DNA of 64,000 nucleotides. Source: Periplaneta americana (Eukaryota; Arthropoda; Insecta; Blattodea; Blattidae). Positions 49,376 through 60,170 of the stretch are shown here, piece by piece (position 1 is the first letter of the stretch; every line of letters begins with the position of its first letter). The stretch is taken from positions 152,797,955 to 152,861,954 of the forward strand of contig NC_091122.1 in the NCBI RefSeq assembly GCF_040183065.1. Direction: 5' to 3'. The position numbers and the translations under genes are program-made. The notes below the pieces were generated by a model, which had not been told where the DNA came from, did no database searches, and saw nothing but the letters and a program-made list of their open reading frames with translations.

Positions 49376-50050
49376 TGATTTATTTAATTAGATATTTCGA
49401 AATGTTCCCCATTTATGACGTGACAGTATCTAAGGCGCAGTACGAACTCCTTTTTAACATTTTCAGTTGCTGCTTGTTGTATTTCTGTACACTCTTTCCT
49501 TACTCCCATCTTTAACTCGTCAATAACGCCAGATCTCATAGCAAATGAAGGTTACACGGGAATAACGATCAAGGTCCATTTTAGAAAGTTTCGAGAATAA
49601 CGAATTTTAAAGTTTAAGCACTTAATACTTTCTTATGTGTGTATTTAATAGAAATTGACGTAATGGAATGTCAAGAACGATGATTTCTTATTACTAGCTA
49701 GACCACATGATAGTACTTCTTTTCCACTATAAGATAGCATTATTAACTCAATTTCGATTTTTGATGGACCTTGATCGTTTTTCCCGTGTACCCTTCAAAT
49801 ATCTTAATTTTCAGACAACCCCATAAAAAATAATCAAGAGGAGAAAAGTCAGGTGATCTTGCAGGCCACTGTACCTGTTCTCTTCTTCCAATCCATCTAT
49901 TTGAAAACATTTCATTCAGATATTCCCGAACAGGAGCAGCAAAATGAGGAGGAGCACCATCTTGTCAATACCAAATTCTATCATCATTGAGTTCTCAGTT
50001 CTGCCATTATCTGTTAAGAACATCTTGTTATATGTTGGTTTTATCAATAA
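49376..50050 (-). pseudogene. Tc1/mariner-like DDE transposase fragment, split by a MITE
   Basis: The minus strand from about 50010 reads QDGAPPHFAAPVREYLNEMF, then NRWIGRREQVQWPARSPDFS and PLDYFLWGCLK. These are the second and third catalytic regions of a DDE_3-type transposase. A stop codon lies just before QDGAPPH. The coding part resumes beyond the MITE (49547-49796) with KMLKRSSYCALDTVTS and a final HFEHL-like remnant. Confidence 0.75.
49547..49796. mobile_element. 250-bp MITE, sister of 46907-47162
   Basis: Ends GAAGGTTACACGGGAATAAC and, inverted, GAAGGGTACACGGGAAAAAC; pairing continues through GATCAAGGTCCA. AAAT is duplicated (49543-49546, 49797-49800). It is inserted in a transposase relic. 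Confidence 0.88.
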
Positions 50051-50384
50051 AACTACTTTCATAACACAAGGACTACCAAAATGTAACAGCAGTTAAATTG
50101 CTACCATAGTAACCATAACCATAGTGTTTCTATATAAAACAAATAAAGTATTGCATAGTGATATGAAAAATGTTTTTTTTTTTGGACAATTTTTAAAAAA
50201 CTTTAAAATCACTTATCGATCATTTCATTCAGTAGAACTTAAGTAATTTGGTTTTGTCATGAGCATGGCACGGCTTCATTCAAATTTAACCCAGAGAGAA
50301 TTTCTGCTGGTGGGAAAATCCTGGCATTAACGAGCAAACCACGTGGAGAAAAGAGTTACGTGAATAACAAAAACATTAGGCATT

Positions 50385-50600
50385 TGCACACTATGACAGG
50401 CTGCTTAGCTTCCGAATTATCAAAATACATTATTCATTAGTCTTAGATGCTGAAAATGTGGAAAACATCTTTTACACATATGTGACACATAGATTTTCAT
50501 TTTTCACAGTTGAGCAGCCATGCTTTCCACATAATAAAGCATGAAAGACAAACCTATTTTGGTACTTATTTTTAATGTTTCATTGTAGAAAATAAAATAA
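50385..50600 (+). repeat. Dispersed repeat, copy 2
   Basis: ACAAAATACATTATTCATTA-like block, CATATGTGACACATAGATTT and AAAGCATGAAAGACAAACCT match 63735-64000 in the same orientation, and 38098-38400 inverted. Confidence 0.7.
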
Positions 50601-51483
50601 TGGAATTTTGTGAGAGATGAATGTACAATTCAGTGATATTCGTAAAAAAAAATTGTCAAATTTGCAAAATAGGGAAAATGAGCAAAATTCGCGACTAATC
50701 GCAAAAACTTGTCTATAGAACGAGTATCATTCATACTTATAAAAATTTAACTCTCTGAATCAATTAACAGCAGAAATTTTCGAAAATTGAATGTCACTAA
50801 CTATAGGTTGTCATTAAAAAATGTTCTCGATGATGCCATAATTTGAACAAGAATAGCTGTAAAAATATATTTTTTCCATAAAAAATGCTATTTTATAAAT
50901 ATAAGGTTTGACGTGTCTGAAGCTTTTTGTCAAAAATCCTTTCATTCAATTTTAATTATAAAATTATGCGTTGCTTTTGAAAAATCTTGTGTAAGTAATA
51001 CCTTTCTAAGATTTGTGCTCGCAAATTTGTGACACCTGTTGAACAAAATTAATTTGGTGGGCGAAGAAATAAAAGTTTTCAACATTTACTAAGGTAGCAT
51101 TGTTCATTATGATGCCTTTCACCAGTATTGTAACACGGAAAATCTTCTACCCATATACCTTGAACACAGCAGTCAGAAGAACTACTACCTGTTTGTTCAT
51201 AAAACATTTAGTTAGAGTGGAATAACATATTATTTCTTATTAAGTTTCTTGAAATCCAAGTGACATCATTGTTGTTAAATTTATGGAATTTACAGACTTC
51301 CCACACTGCTACAATCCAGCTACCAGATTTGAATTATCCTTGCATCATGTACATGAATTCTTTTTTTTTTCTTTTTGAAAATTCAATCCTTAAATAGGGC
51401 ACATTCTCTCAGTGTTTCGGAAATTAGATCTAAAGAATTAAATATAACAGGTATATACCCATATATCAAAATAGGCAATATAA

Positions 51484-51835
51484 AACTTTCAAGTCTGCTT
51501 CACAAGGAGCTTTTACCTGAAAGCTAGATTTGTGTAATCTATTCGTTACTATAGGTACGTTAACAGAAAGCCACAATTTAAGTCACACAGAATTGTGTGC
51601 ACTCAAAGTTGGGTTTTTGGCGTCTTGTCAGCCCATTTGAGTTGTATGGATATAAAGGGAAGAATTGTGATGGTGTCGTGTATGGTATCTGAGGTAGCTC
51701 AGTCGGTAGAGCATTCGTGTGCTAAGCGAAGGGTCCCAGGATCGGTACCCGGCCCCAGAACAATTTTTCCCTTGAAATTATTCAAGCCTGCTTTAGAGGA
51801 AGCTTCTGCCTGAAAGCCAGATTTGCATAATATAA
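51484..51835 (+). repeat. tRNA-bearing tandem repeat, locus 1
   Basis: A partial unit end (CTGCTTCACAAGGAGCTTTT) is followed by a full unit: AGAAAGCCACAATTTAAGTC, TTGTCAGCCCATTTGAG, a tRNA-like segment GAGGTAGCTCAGTCGGTAGA...TCGGTACCCGGCC, and AACAATTTTTCCC. The tRNA-like part can form an anticodon stem TTCGT/GCGAA with loop GTGCTAA (anticodon GCT). Same family as 53102-53580. Confidence 0.7.
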
Positions 51836-52059
51836 AACTTTATCAAAGTGCTTAGTGTTAAAAAATTCGCATATATAGTGATTTTCGGAACTTTCATTCA
51901 CAGATAAAATAAACATTTGCCTAGCATTTGATATTTACTATACTCACAACAGCAATGTCATTCCCTGTTTTGGTCCACTGCTACAACTATGTCATCTGGT
52001 AGAAAAAAGTGAAAGATACAAGACATGAACGGTATTCACATAGCACAATAAAAATTAAT

Positions 52060-52118
52060 TTTCAAGGTCATATTTCCAAAATAAAAATGTAGGGGCATTT
52101 CTTTTGGAACGACCCTCG
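52060..52118 (-). mobile_element. Solo right end of a mariner-type element
   Basis: CTTTTGGAACGACCCTCG followed by TA is the complement of a CGAGGGTCGTTCC-type mariner end. No partner was found in the window. Confidence 0.5.
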
Positions 52119-52605
52119 TAATTTTATACAGTCAATTTAATTATCCACTGTAGTGAGGAAACCAGATAGAGAATGCAAGTGGTTATGTAAAATCTACACA
52201 CGAATACTTTTGTTAGAGCAGTGTTGTAGAACTGTACTACTGCACGTTGTTAAACTTCTCGTCACTAAGAATCAAGTTGAAGCAAATTTGAAATAATGAA
52301 AAATTGTGATCAATTAGAATATTAAACTTATATGTTTATAGTGTTGTGACATTTTTATAAGAACTGTATACGTTACTTGCATGCCCAATATATATGTTTG
52401 GTCACTAATAATTTTGTTAATTTTGGAAGTCCCACATACAACTGTTTTGTGTAATATCATGTATTTTATTTTATAAGAAAAGCAGAGGATAAAAAATTTG
52501 TTGCTTACAACAACATATATTTACTTAATACTCTTTGAACTCCTATGTACCTTCTTCATTTTGTATTCATATTATTATTGATATCTTTTACTAAGAATTT
52601 TTCAA

Positions 52606-52860
52606 CCACCAGCGTGGCTCAGTTAGTTAAGGCGCTTATCTGCCAGTCTGAAATTGCATGCAGGCACGGGTTCGATCCCCACTTGGGCTGATTACCTGGT
52701 TGGGTTTTTTTCCGAGGTTTTCCCCAACCCTAATGTGAATGCAAGGTAATCTATGGCGAATCCTCGGCCTCATCTCGCCAAATACTATCTCGCTATCACC
52801 AATCTCATTGATGCTAAATAACCTAGTAGTTGATACAGCGTCAATTCAATTCAATTTGTT
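52606..52860 (+). mobile_element. tRNA-derived SINE
   Basis: A box GGCTCAGTTAGTTAAGGCGC; B box ACGGGTTCGATCCCCACTTG; body GAGGTTTTCCCCAACCC, CTAAATAACCTAGTAGTTGA. Same family as 23951-24210. No clear target duplication. Confidence 0.85.
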
Positions 52861-53101
52861 AAGCCATTAAACATACAGTGATAGGCTGAAACACAAAACA
52901 TTTTGAAACTCTAAAATTAATGAAAACACTTCACCCTTATGTAATAATTGTAACTAATCTAAATAACTTTTATTTATTAAAAAACAATTTCGTATGAATT
53001 TATGTTAAGAAACTCATCTACAGAGTAGAAAGGATTCATTAAAAGCCAATTATAAAATCTAGCTTTGAAACTATTGGTTGGTAACTTATAATATTGAATA
53101 A

Positions 53102-53580
53102 TTGTCAGCCCACTTTGAGGTCTGTGGATATAGAGGGAAAAATTGTATCGGTGTCGGTTAGAGTTCCCGGGTAGCTCAATGGTAGAGCGTTGGTACGTTA
53201 AACTAAAGGTCCCGGTACCCGGCTCCGGAACAATTTTTCCCTCGAAATTATTCAAATCAACTTTACAGGGAGTTATACCTGAAATCTTGATTTGTATAAT
53301 ACACGTCACTGTTCGTTAACAGAAACCCACAATTTAAGTCACACGGAGTTAGTGTGCACTCGAAGTTGGTTGCTTGACGGTTGTCAGCCCACTTTGAGGT
53401 CTGTGCATATAGAGGGAAAAATTGTATCGGTGTCGGTTAGAGTTCCCGGGTAGCTCAGTGGTAGAGCGTTGGTACGTTAAACTAAAGGTCCCGGGTTCGA
53501 TAACCGGCTCCGGAACAATTTTTCCCTCGAAATTATTCAAATCAACTTTACAGGGAGTTATACCTGAAATCTTGATTTGA
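53102..53580 (+). repeat. tRNA-bearing tandem repeat, locus 2 (279-bp period)
   Basis: TTGTCAGCCCACTTTGAGGT begins at 53102 and again at 53381. Each unit has the tRNA-like block GGGTAGCTCA(A/G)TGGTAGAGC, GGTACGTTAAACTAAAGGTC and a B box (intact GGTTCGATAACC only in the second), then CCGGAACAATTTTTCCC. The two units are nearly identical where they overlap; the first lacks a few bases in its B box. Confidence 0.85.
53447..53515 (+). other. tRNA-like segment within the tandem repeat
   Basis: It has near-complementary acceptor strands GTTCCCG/CCGGAAC, a D-arm-like GTAGCTCAGTGGTAGAGC and a T-arm-like CCGGGTTCGATAACCGG. The anticodon loop would be ACGTTAA (GTT), but position 33 is C not T, so it is unlikely to be a working tRNA. 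Its pol III boxes may still be active. Confidence 0.5.
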
Positions 53581-54234
53581 ACTTATAATATTGACTGGGA
53601 AGCTTAAATAATAACCAACCAACTAAGAATTTTCGGTCTCTCCTGTCTTACCCTCTTTGTGTAACGCATCATCAGAAGCAAATATGTATACTGATTTTTG
53701 TTTGGGATGTGCTCTTAGCCTCTAAATTAAAAATGAAAAAGCTTTGTAAGGTGTACCAGGAGAATGTTGTCAAGATACTACACGAGTTATATAATAAAAT
53801 CGTAAAACTCGCCAAATTAGATGTGCGATGTAAAATACTTTAAAAAACTCAAGACAATATATTCATTTCATAACTCACAATCTACAGTGATACAAAAGAT
53901 GAGTAATGTATTCCTTTGAAAATTCACAATTTACAAGGATATTGAAGATAGTATATTTAATTTGGTTTTGATATATACACACACACAAAATATTATCATG
54001 CAGGGAAGAAATTTGACCTTTAAATAGTTAACCATATTAGGTTCAACCTTTATTTGAATTCAACTTCAGCTTTCTTTTTGTTCGGGATGAACACTCATCA
54101 TAACATGAAATCATTGATTTCAGCTTTCAAAATAAAGTAAAGCTTCCATTAAGCTTATCATTGTTTCTACTAATCATAATTGTTTTCGGATCATGTACCA
54201 GGACATTTCACCTGAATGAATGACTAACATTCAC

Positions 54235-54460
54235 ATGTCCACACTGGAGAATAATGACCACGAAACAAACTGGCCCAGGATCGAGACAAGGTACCTGGTT
54301 GAGGTTTTTTTCGGGGTTTTCCTCAACCCATTAAGAGCAAATGTTGGCTAACTTTAGGTGCTGGACCCTGCACTCATTTCGCTGGCATTATCACCTCATT
54401 TCACATAGATGCTAGATAACAATAGCAGTTGATAAAGCATCGTAAAAGAAACCAATTAAA
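54235..54460 (+). mobile_element. tRNA-derived SINE, decayed head
   Basis: GGTACCTGGTTGAGG, GGGGTTTTCCTCAACCC, GGACCCTGCACTCATTTC, ending AGCATCGTAAAAGAAACC. Same body as 17423-17667 and 58833-59090. The tRNA region is poorly conserved. Confidence 0.75.
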
Positions 54461-54577
54461 AAAATCATTCGCGCAATTTCGAGCATCCAGCCACACATTC
54501 AATCAAGGAAGGAAGTTCATGAAACAACGAAATTTTGATAATTTCAAGAAACAAAATGATCTAACTTTTCAACTCTA

Positions 54578-54915
54578 GTCATTGACTGTGTTCAGCTAGG
54601 ACAGCGCTAATTCAGCTATTCATTTTTGCTGAGTTACAGCAGCTGTGAGGTCCTGAATGACCATTGCAAAATGTCCGCTGTGTTTACAAAGAAACACGCT
54701 GCTATTGTTCCGTCTACTCCGGAATATATGATACTATTGGTTGTTGCCTACCCCCTCCACTTTCGCTGGCTAGCAGCAGGCTTGCAGCGAAAAAAATTTT
54801 GCTATAAAAAATGGCGCCCGCTATTTCAGCACTGTCGGCCAGCAAGGCGTTCAGTGCTGTCGCTATTTCAGCGCTACCTCAGCGCTGTCCCGGCTGAACG
54901 CAGCCATTCACTCCA
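54578..54915. mobile_element. MITE with GC-rich inverted ends
   Basis: GTTCAGCTAGGACAGCGCTA at the left opposes GCGCTGTCCCGGCTGAACGC at the right. The interior includes GCTATTTCAGC twice. ATT adjoins each end but is too short to be decisive. No coding domain is evident in the ORF across it (54626-54949). Confidence 0.6.
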
Positions 54916-55014
54916 AAAACAAAGACATCACTTCACAGCTTCTGATTAAATTTCACGTTCTGTGCAACATTTCAACACATGCACCTGTCTTCCAAATTAT
55001 TACAAGTAGAATAG

Positions 55015-55225
55015 GTACAGCATTAGTTGGGAGGCCAGAGAGAAAAATATCTTTGGAGAAGCCGAAATGTAAATGGGAGGATAATGTTAAAATGGATTTG
55101 AGGGAGGTGGGATATGATGATAGAGACTGGATGAATCTTGTACAGGATAGGGACCGATGGTGGGCTTATGTGAGGGTGGCAATGAACTTCTGGATTCCTT
55201 AAAAGCCATAAGTAAGTAAGTAAGC
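55015..55225 (+). mobile_element. RTE-like LINE 3' tip
   Basis: It encodes ALVGRPERKISLEKPKCKWE-like and [20 protein letters not shown], then the TAAGTAAGTAAG tail. Severely 5'-truncated. Confidence 0.85.
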
Positions 55226-55959
55226 AAAGAAGTAGCTGATAGTTTTCAGTCGTGTTTATTGCATATTAGTTTTTCTGGTCACGAAATGTAGCTCTTTTGT
55301 TCGGTTTTGAGATTTTTGTTTCTTTACACAATTACTTCAACTACTGTAAGCCCACTGTGACATAAGCATTTAAGATATTATAATTTCAATGTTAAAATTG
55401 GTAAACATGACATCTCATCAAAACACGAGATTCATTGTTATTGACTTCTACTACATTTGGTTTTCTTTTAAAGTGGTATAAAATCTAACAGATTTAATAT
55501 TTTTTATTAAATTAAATGTCATGTTAATGGGTGATATTTCCTGTAATATATAATTTTGCTCAAAACTGTAATGTAAAAGGCATATGCTTATATGTGGCTA
55601 GATTTTAGTTTCGAACAAATTTTCATCCATTAGGCTTCAGTGATTTCATAATCATCTTAATTTTATAGACTGAATTGATGATAATCGAAGTTCTTTTGTC
55701 GTTTTTTCCTGTAGGTAATCCAAATCTACGTAATCTCTCTTGTGACTGAATTATCCTACAGGGTAGACTCCTCGAACTTCCCTGATTTCCATTGATTCTA
55801 TTAAAAAAAACTAGGTTTATTTTCTTTTTTTATTTTTATCAGAAAGAACAACTCAAATATTTTCATTGAAAGAAATAGATATCTACATGGGCTCTGTTGA
55901 TGGCACAAACAATATTAAATTTCTGACCAGATTCACACCAGCGTATATGGTGTGATGGT

Positions 55960-56480
55960 TGCTACTGCTTCTACGATGCCTGCACGTAAGACATTAATAT
56001 CAGGTATCATGGTGGAGTACACATTGTCCTTCATTTAGCCCCAGAAGAAAAAATCTAAAGAAGTTATGCCGGGTTAACGAGGAGGCCAAGCTATGGGACT
56101 ACCGTGGCTGATCCAACGGTTTGGGAAGGCGTTGTTCAAAGCTGTACCCACAATGTTGCTCCAGTGAGGTGGTGCTCCATCTTGTTAAAAGATTATGTTT
56201 GGCTGTTTTTGTGCTATCTGAGGAAATGCAAATTGTTCAAACATGTCTAGATAGCCTACGTAATTTGTGACAGCAGGCTCCAAGAAGAAGAAAGATCCAA
56301 TTATCATGTCCTTCATCAGACCACACCATACATTTACTTTAGGCCTATCTCGAATATGCTCCTGGACTTTAATTGGGTTTTCGGAGCCCCATAAACGAAT
56401 ATTGTGCCAGTTAATTTTTCCGGACACATGGATGTTGTCTCGTCCGAAAACATGAATCTGGCTGATACCTCTATTATCAG
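55960..56480 (-). pseudogene. Tc1/mariner-like DDE transposase fragment
   Basis: Minus strand: HVSGKINWHNIRLWGSENPI, then VWCGLMKDMIIGSFFF, YLDMFEQFAFPQI, stop, QDGAPPHWSNIVGTALNNAF, NRWISHGSPIAWPPR and LDFFFWG. It covers the middle and end of the DDE domain. A stop replaces the Gln before QDGAPPH. Confidence 0.8.
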
Positions 56481-56504
56481 GGAGTATATCTCACTTGACA
56501 ATAT

Positions 56505-56640
56505 GTGTTGGAGAAAAAACAGTAATTGTTGGATACATCTTAAGTCTGATTAGTGAACTACTGTATTACTAGTCAGCTATGTATTCAATGGTACCCCATT
56601 ATCTCCTGGCTTCGTTGCCTCATGAGTAGGGGCTCTATTT
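56505..56640. repeat. Dispersed repeat shared with 16930-17150
   Basis: GGAGAAAAAACAGTAATTGT, CATCTTAAGTCTGATTAGTG, TTACTAGTCAGCTATGTATT and CATTATCTCCTGGCTTCGTT match the earlier copy in order. Class unknown. Confidence 0.6.
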
Positions 56641-56644
56641 TTTT

Positions 56645-58021
56645 TCGTGAAATAAGTTGCCAATTAAATTCATTGTGTTATGTTTAATAGAAAACTTGTT
56701 ACTTTTCTCTTACACATATCTCATATCAGCATTGCCAAAATATAAACTAAGCATGATTTCTGTATTGTCAACACGAAGATTTGTGCAACAGTCGTTTTTC
56801 GTTTACACTGAAAAGCTTCTCTCATTGTCCACATTAGATGTATAGTCCCGTTGCTCTAATTTCCGGCAGCCAATCACGTTGCAGGTCGGCTACATTTAAA
56901 CATGTGCGTCTTGTGATTCACTGATGAAGATGTTAAACATTTCTTAAGGCTGGATAAATACTTAATATATAATTGCCCGCCATTTTGGCCCTTTCGTTGG
57001 CATTCGCAGAAAGCACACGAGGACGTTATTTGCTGAATTACAGTGTGTTTGATTTATTATCATAGGAGCTACGACATGATAATATTTAACGGTGTGGCAA
57101 ATAGATCCCTCGTTTGGTAGCTCGGCAACGAAAGAACAAAAATGGCGAACGACACTACCTACCTAGCCTTTATAGAGCCTTGACTTCCTAAGACGTAAGC
57201 AAAGAGGAGGAGTCACGCCGGGAATAACAGCATCGCGACTATAGCAAATCACTCTGCGTACAAATCATACCAAATTCATTGTGGTTCTTCCATTTGTCCC
57301 CACAAATTGCCTTTGCATCAAAATATAGCCTCAGATACAAGACATTCTACAGCAGCGATTGAAGAATCTTTTGCAGCCAACTACAAAAATCAATCTTTTT
57401 TTGATAGCCACAGATATAGTAAAAGTGTATACAATATCCATAAATATTGGTGTTACCAAGCAGTTGACAAATTAACTGACAAACTCACAAACATGTTTTT
57501 TAACAATATTGTAGAAAATTTTGGTGCATATTTCGTAGTTTTTGTAACAGAAGATGTATATATCATGGTTATTGATATACGTATTCTGCACAGTGATTCA
57601 AATTTTTCGTTATTTCGCTAGTTTGTTTTGCTTAAATATGATATGTAGAAGGGTAAATGTAACAAAGAAGTATTTATGGAAAATTTCGCTCATATCACTA
57701 TTACAAAAAAGAAAATAGTCCCTATTCATGTGTTATGCCTTATTGGTGTCACTTATGAGGTTTCAGACTGCTGACTAAACATACATAACCAAATTAAAAA
57801 ATAATATATTATGCAAGCTTTTATTATGATCGCTATATTCCCAGTGTATTATAACTACAACTTTCCTTCTGTTCTTGAAAACAGGACAGCCATACTGTAC
57901 TCAGATAAACAATGACAATCAGATTTCAACTCGGTGAACAAGTTCAGAATAAAGAATGCAATATTAAAGTTGCTGTTTCTTTCATTGCTAAGCCAAAGAA
58001 AACGAACTACAATAAAATCTT
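56645..58021. other. 3' flank stretch, no gene recognised
   Basis: The ORF at 57307-57621 (104 codons) has no domain I know and no support from neighbours. 56990-57260 is GC-richer than its surroundings and may be an old element, but I found no termini. Confidence 0.4.
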
Positions 58022-58374
58022 TGGAATATGTATTATATGTCTTTCTCGTGTTAAATTCTATCGTACCTAGTTAATATGTTTGTCTGTTATTGATCTTCTT
58101 CAGAACTGGCTGTTGCTGGTCTTGGCACCTTTTGTTTTGTTTCCTGTGGGGATGTGTTTCTGTAGTGTAATGTGGAGTCACATTATGCTACACAAACACA
58201 CCCACACAGGAATCAGAACAAAAGGCACCAAGACCAGCAACAGCCAGTTCTGAAGAAGGTCAATAACAGACCGAAACATGTTAACCAGGTGCGATAGAAT
58301 TTAACACGAGAAAGACATATAATACATATTCCGAAGTGATATAGTGTTAAAAGTTGTGTAATCAAGATGTATAA
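58022..58374. mobile_element. Palindromic element with 14-bp target duplication
   Basis: The arms mirror each other from GGAATATGTATTATATGTCT (58023) to its complement ending about 58333; centre near 58175. A 40-bp single-copy tail follows (GAAGTGATATAGTGTTAAAA, then GTTGTGTAAT). The whole is flanked by TACAATAAAATCTT at 58008-58021 and 58375-58388. The tail also occurs at 61556-61605. A TSD this long is retroposon-like, yet the body is a foldback. Confidence 0.7.
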
Positions 58375-58832
58375 TACAATAAAATCTTAAAATATTGAGC
58401 ATTGTAAAACGTAGTTAAGAATATTTTGAAGTAGAGACCACACTGGTTTCAATCATTATAGTTGCAACAATAGCAACACCAAAAATCGCTTTAAAACTTC
58501 CATTTATAAAAGATATCCTGTCTGAAATGCAAAAAGTAGACATACCGTACTAATCTTCATTCCATACAAGAAGACTATGCATGTCAACAAATACAAATGC
58601 TTGAAGACCTTCTTTATGGTGCCTAGAGCACAACGTTAATTACTTTCGTGTCTGAAACACATGTTACATATTTTCGAAGTTTTAGTGGAAAATTTGCTGT
58701 ATTAATAAATACGAGAAAGAAATAAGATATTTGAAGTAGTTAGAAAACTAATTAAGACTGCCAAAAAGAAAAGTGATATGTAGGTGGTATTGATAACAGA
58801 CTGTTGACAATGGGTCGTGATAACATAACAAG

Positions 58833-59090
58833 ATCCACACCTGTGGATTAACTGTCAGCGCATCTGGCCGCAAAACCAGGTGGCCCGGGTTCGAATCCCA
58901 GTCGGGGCAAGTTACCTGGTTGAGGTTTTTTCTGGGGTTTTCCCTCAACCCAATACGAGCAAATGCTGGGTAACTTTTGGTGTTGGACCCCGGACTCATT
59001 TCACCAGCATTATCACCTTCATTTCATTCAGATGCTAAATAACCTGAGATGTTGATACAGCGTCGTAAAATAACCCTATAAAATAAATAA
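58833..59090 (+). mobile_element. tRNA-derived SINE with 11-bp duplication
   Basis: A box around TTAACTGTCAGCGCATC; B box CCCGGGTTCGAATCCCAGTC; body GGGGTTTTCCCTCAACCC, GACCCCGGACTCATTTCAC, ending GCGTCGTAAAATAA. AACATAACAAG is duplicated (58822-58832, 59091-59101). Confidence 0.92.
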
Positions 59091-59101
59091 AACATAACAA
59101 G

Positions 59102-60069
59102 GAGGTTGTGTAATTTATCTTCGGCTGCATCAACACTCGGTCAGTTTCTGTTACTGTTTGCTTCTTGTGCTGTACTACAATATGTGTTGGTACAGTGCTA
59201 TGTTAAATTGCTTGAAGTTAATGTACTGCAGTATATGTTCAGCATGATTAATTATCATCCATGTCGACGTTCATATACCTTTTTCTCCCTCTTCTTATGT
59301 TGGTAATTCATAATTTGTTCATCTACCAAATTTTGTGATATTTGACCAAGAGTACTTTCATGATCCAGTTACGAACAGTGGTCTAAGGAATATATAAAAC
59401 AAATTACTTAATTTCTTAATAGGATTATTTTCTTCTTAATCTCGAAGGTTTCCTCTCAGTGAATGATAAAGAATTGGCTGTATATTCTCTCCTTCATAAT
59501 CATTCTTTAAATGTTTAAGATTACTTACTTGAGATAAAATAAATATATGTACGAGTATTTACATGAATGGTAAATGCTTACAAAGAAAATGTATTTAGCA
59601 AATTGCACAGCATATAGGTATGTTTCTTTAAAATATGTTCAGTTGAACAACATACAATCACAAAACCTCTGTAAGGAAACATCATAACACAATTTGAAAT
59701 ACTAATCCATTAATTTTTAATTCTAGTCTTATTTACTGTTTATTGAATGTTGTCTGAGTGGTATTCTAATTACATTCCATTGATGAACTTTTAATAATTG
59801 TTCAGAGTCATAAACATTCAGCATTAATGAATACAGGGAAGTTATGTTATAGAAAAACAACTGAAATGTGTGAGTATATATTATCAGTTCCTCCTGTGCT
59901 CTACATGATGGTGTTAAATAAAAGAGGAGATGAGATTTTGCCACATTTACTCACATACAAGAAATCGACAAAAACTTTCTGACAAAACAGGTTAACTTAT
60001 CAAACTATCTGAACTGAGAATCTCTGTTTTAAATACGTTGTATATGACAAAAATTTGCATGGTTGTCCT
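59102..60069. other. 3' flank stretch, nothing recognised
   Basis: AT-rich sequence without identifiable ORF, repeat or RNA gene. Confidence 0.5.
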
Positions 60070-60170
60070 TGATGATTGTGGCATGATTACAATGTCGGCC
60101 ATTAAATCAGAGGTTCGTGAATTCAAATCCTGTTGAGAGCAATGTATTTTAAGGGAATACAAGATCTTAG
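60070..60170 (+). mobile_element. Degraded SINE head
   Basis: GATTACAATGTCGGCCATTA and a B-box remnant GTGAATTCAAATCCTG, followed by TTTTAAGGGAATAC, resemble a tRNA-derived SINE. Weak. Confidence 0.35.

Noticed and set aside
53447..53515. Functional tRNA gene
   Set aside because: It lies in a dispersed tandem repeat, has C at position 33 and imperfect acceptor pairing; neighbouring copies differ in anticodon.
52977..53540. Two similar minus-strand ORFs (110 and 63 codons) as paralogous genes
   Set aside because: They are translations of the two units of the 279-bp tRNA-bearing repeat; the similarity comes from the DNA repeat.
57307..57621. 104-codon ORF as a host gene
   Set aside because: No recognised motif, no splice partners, and length compatible with chance in AT-rich DNA; left unassigned.
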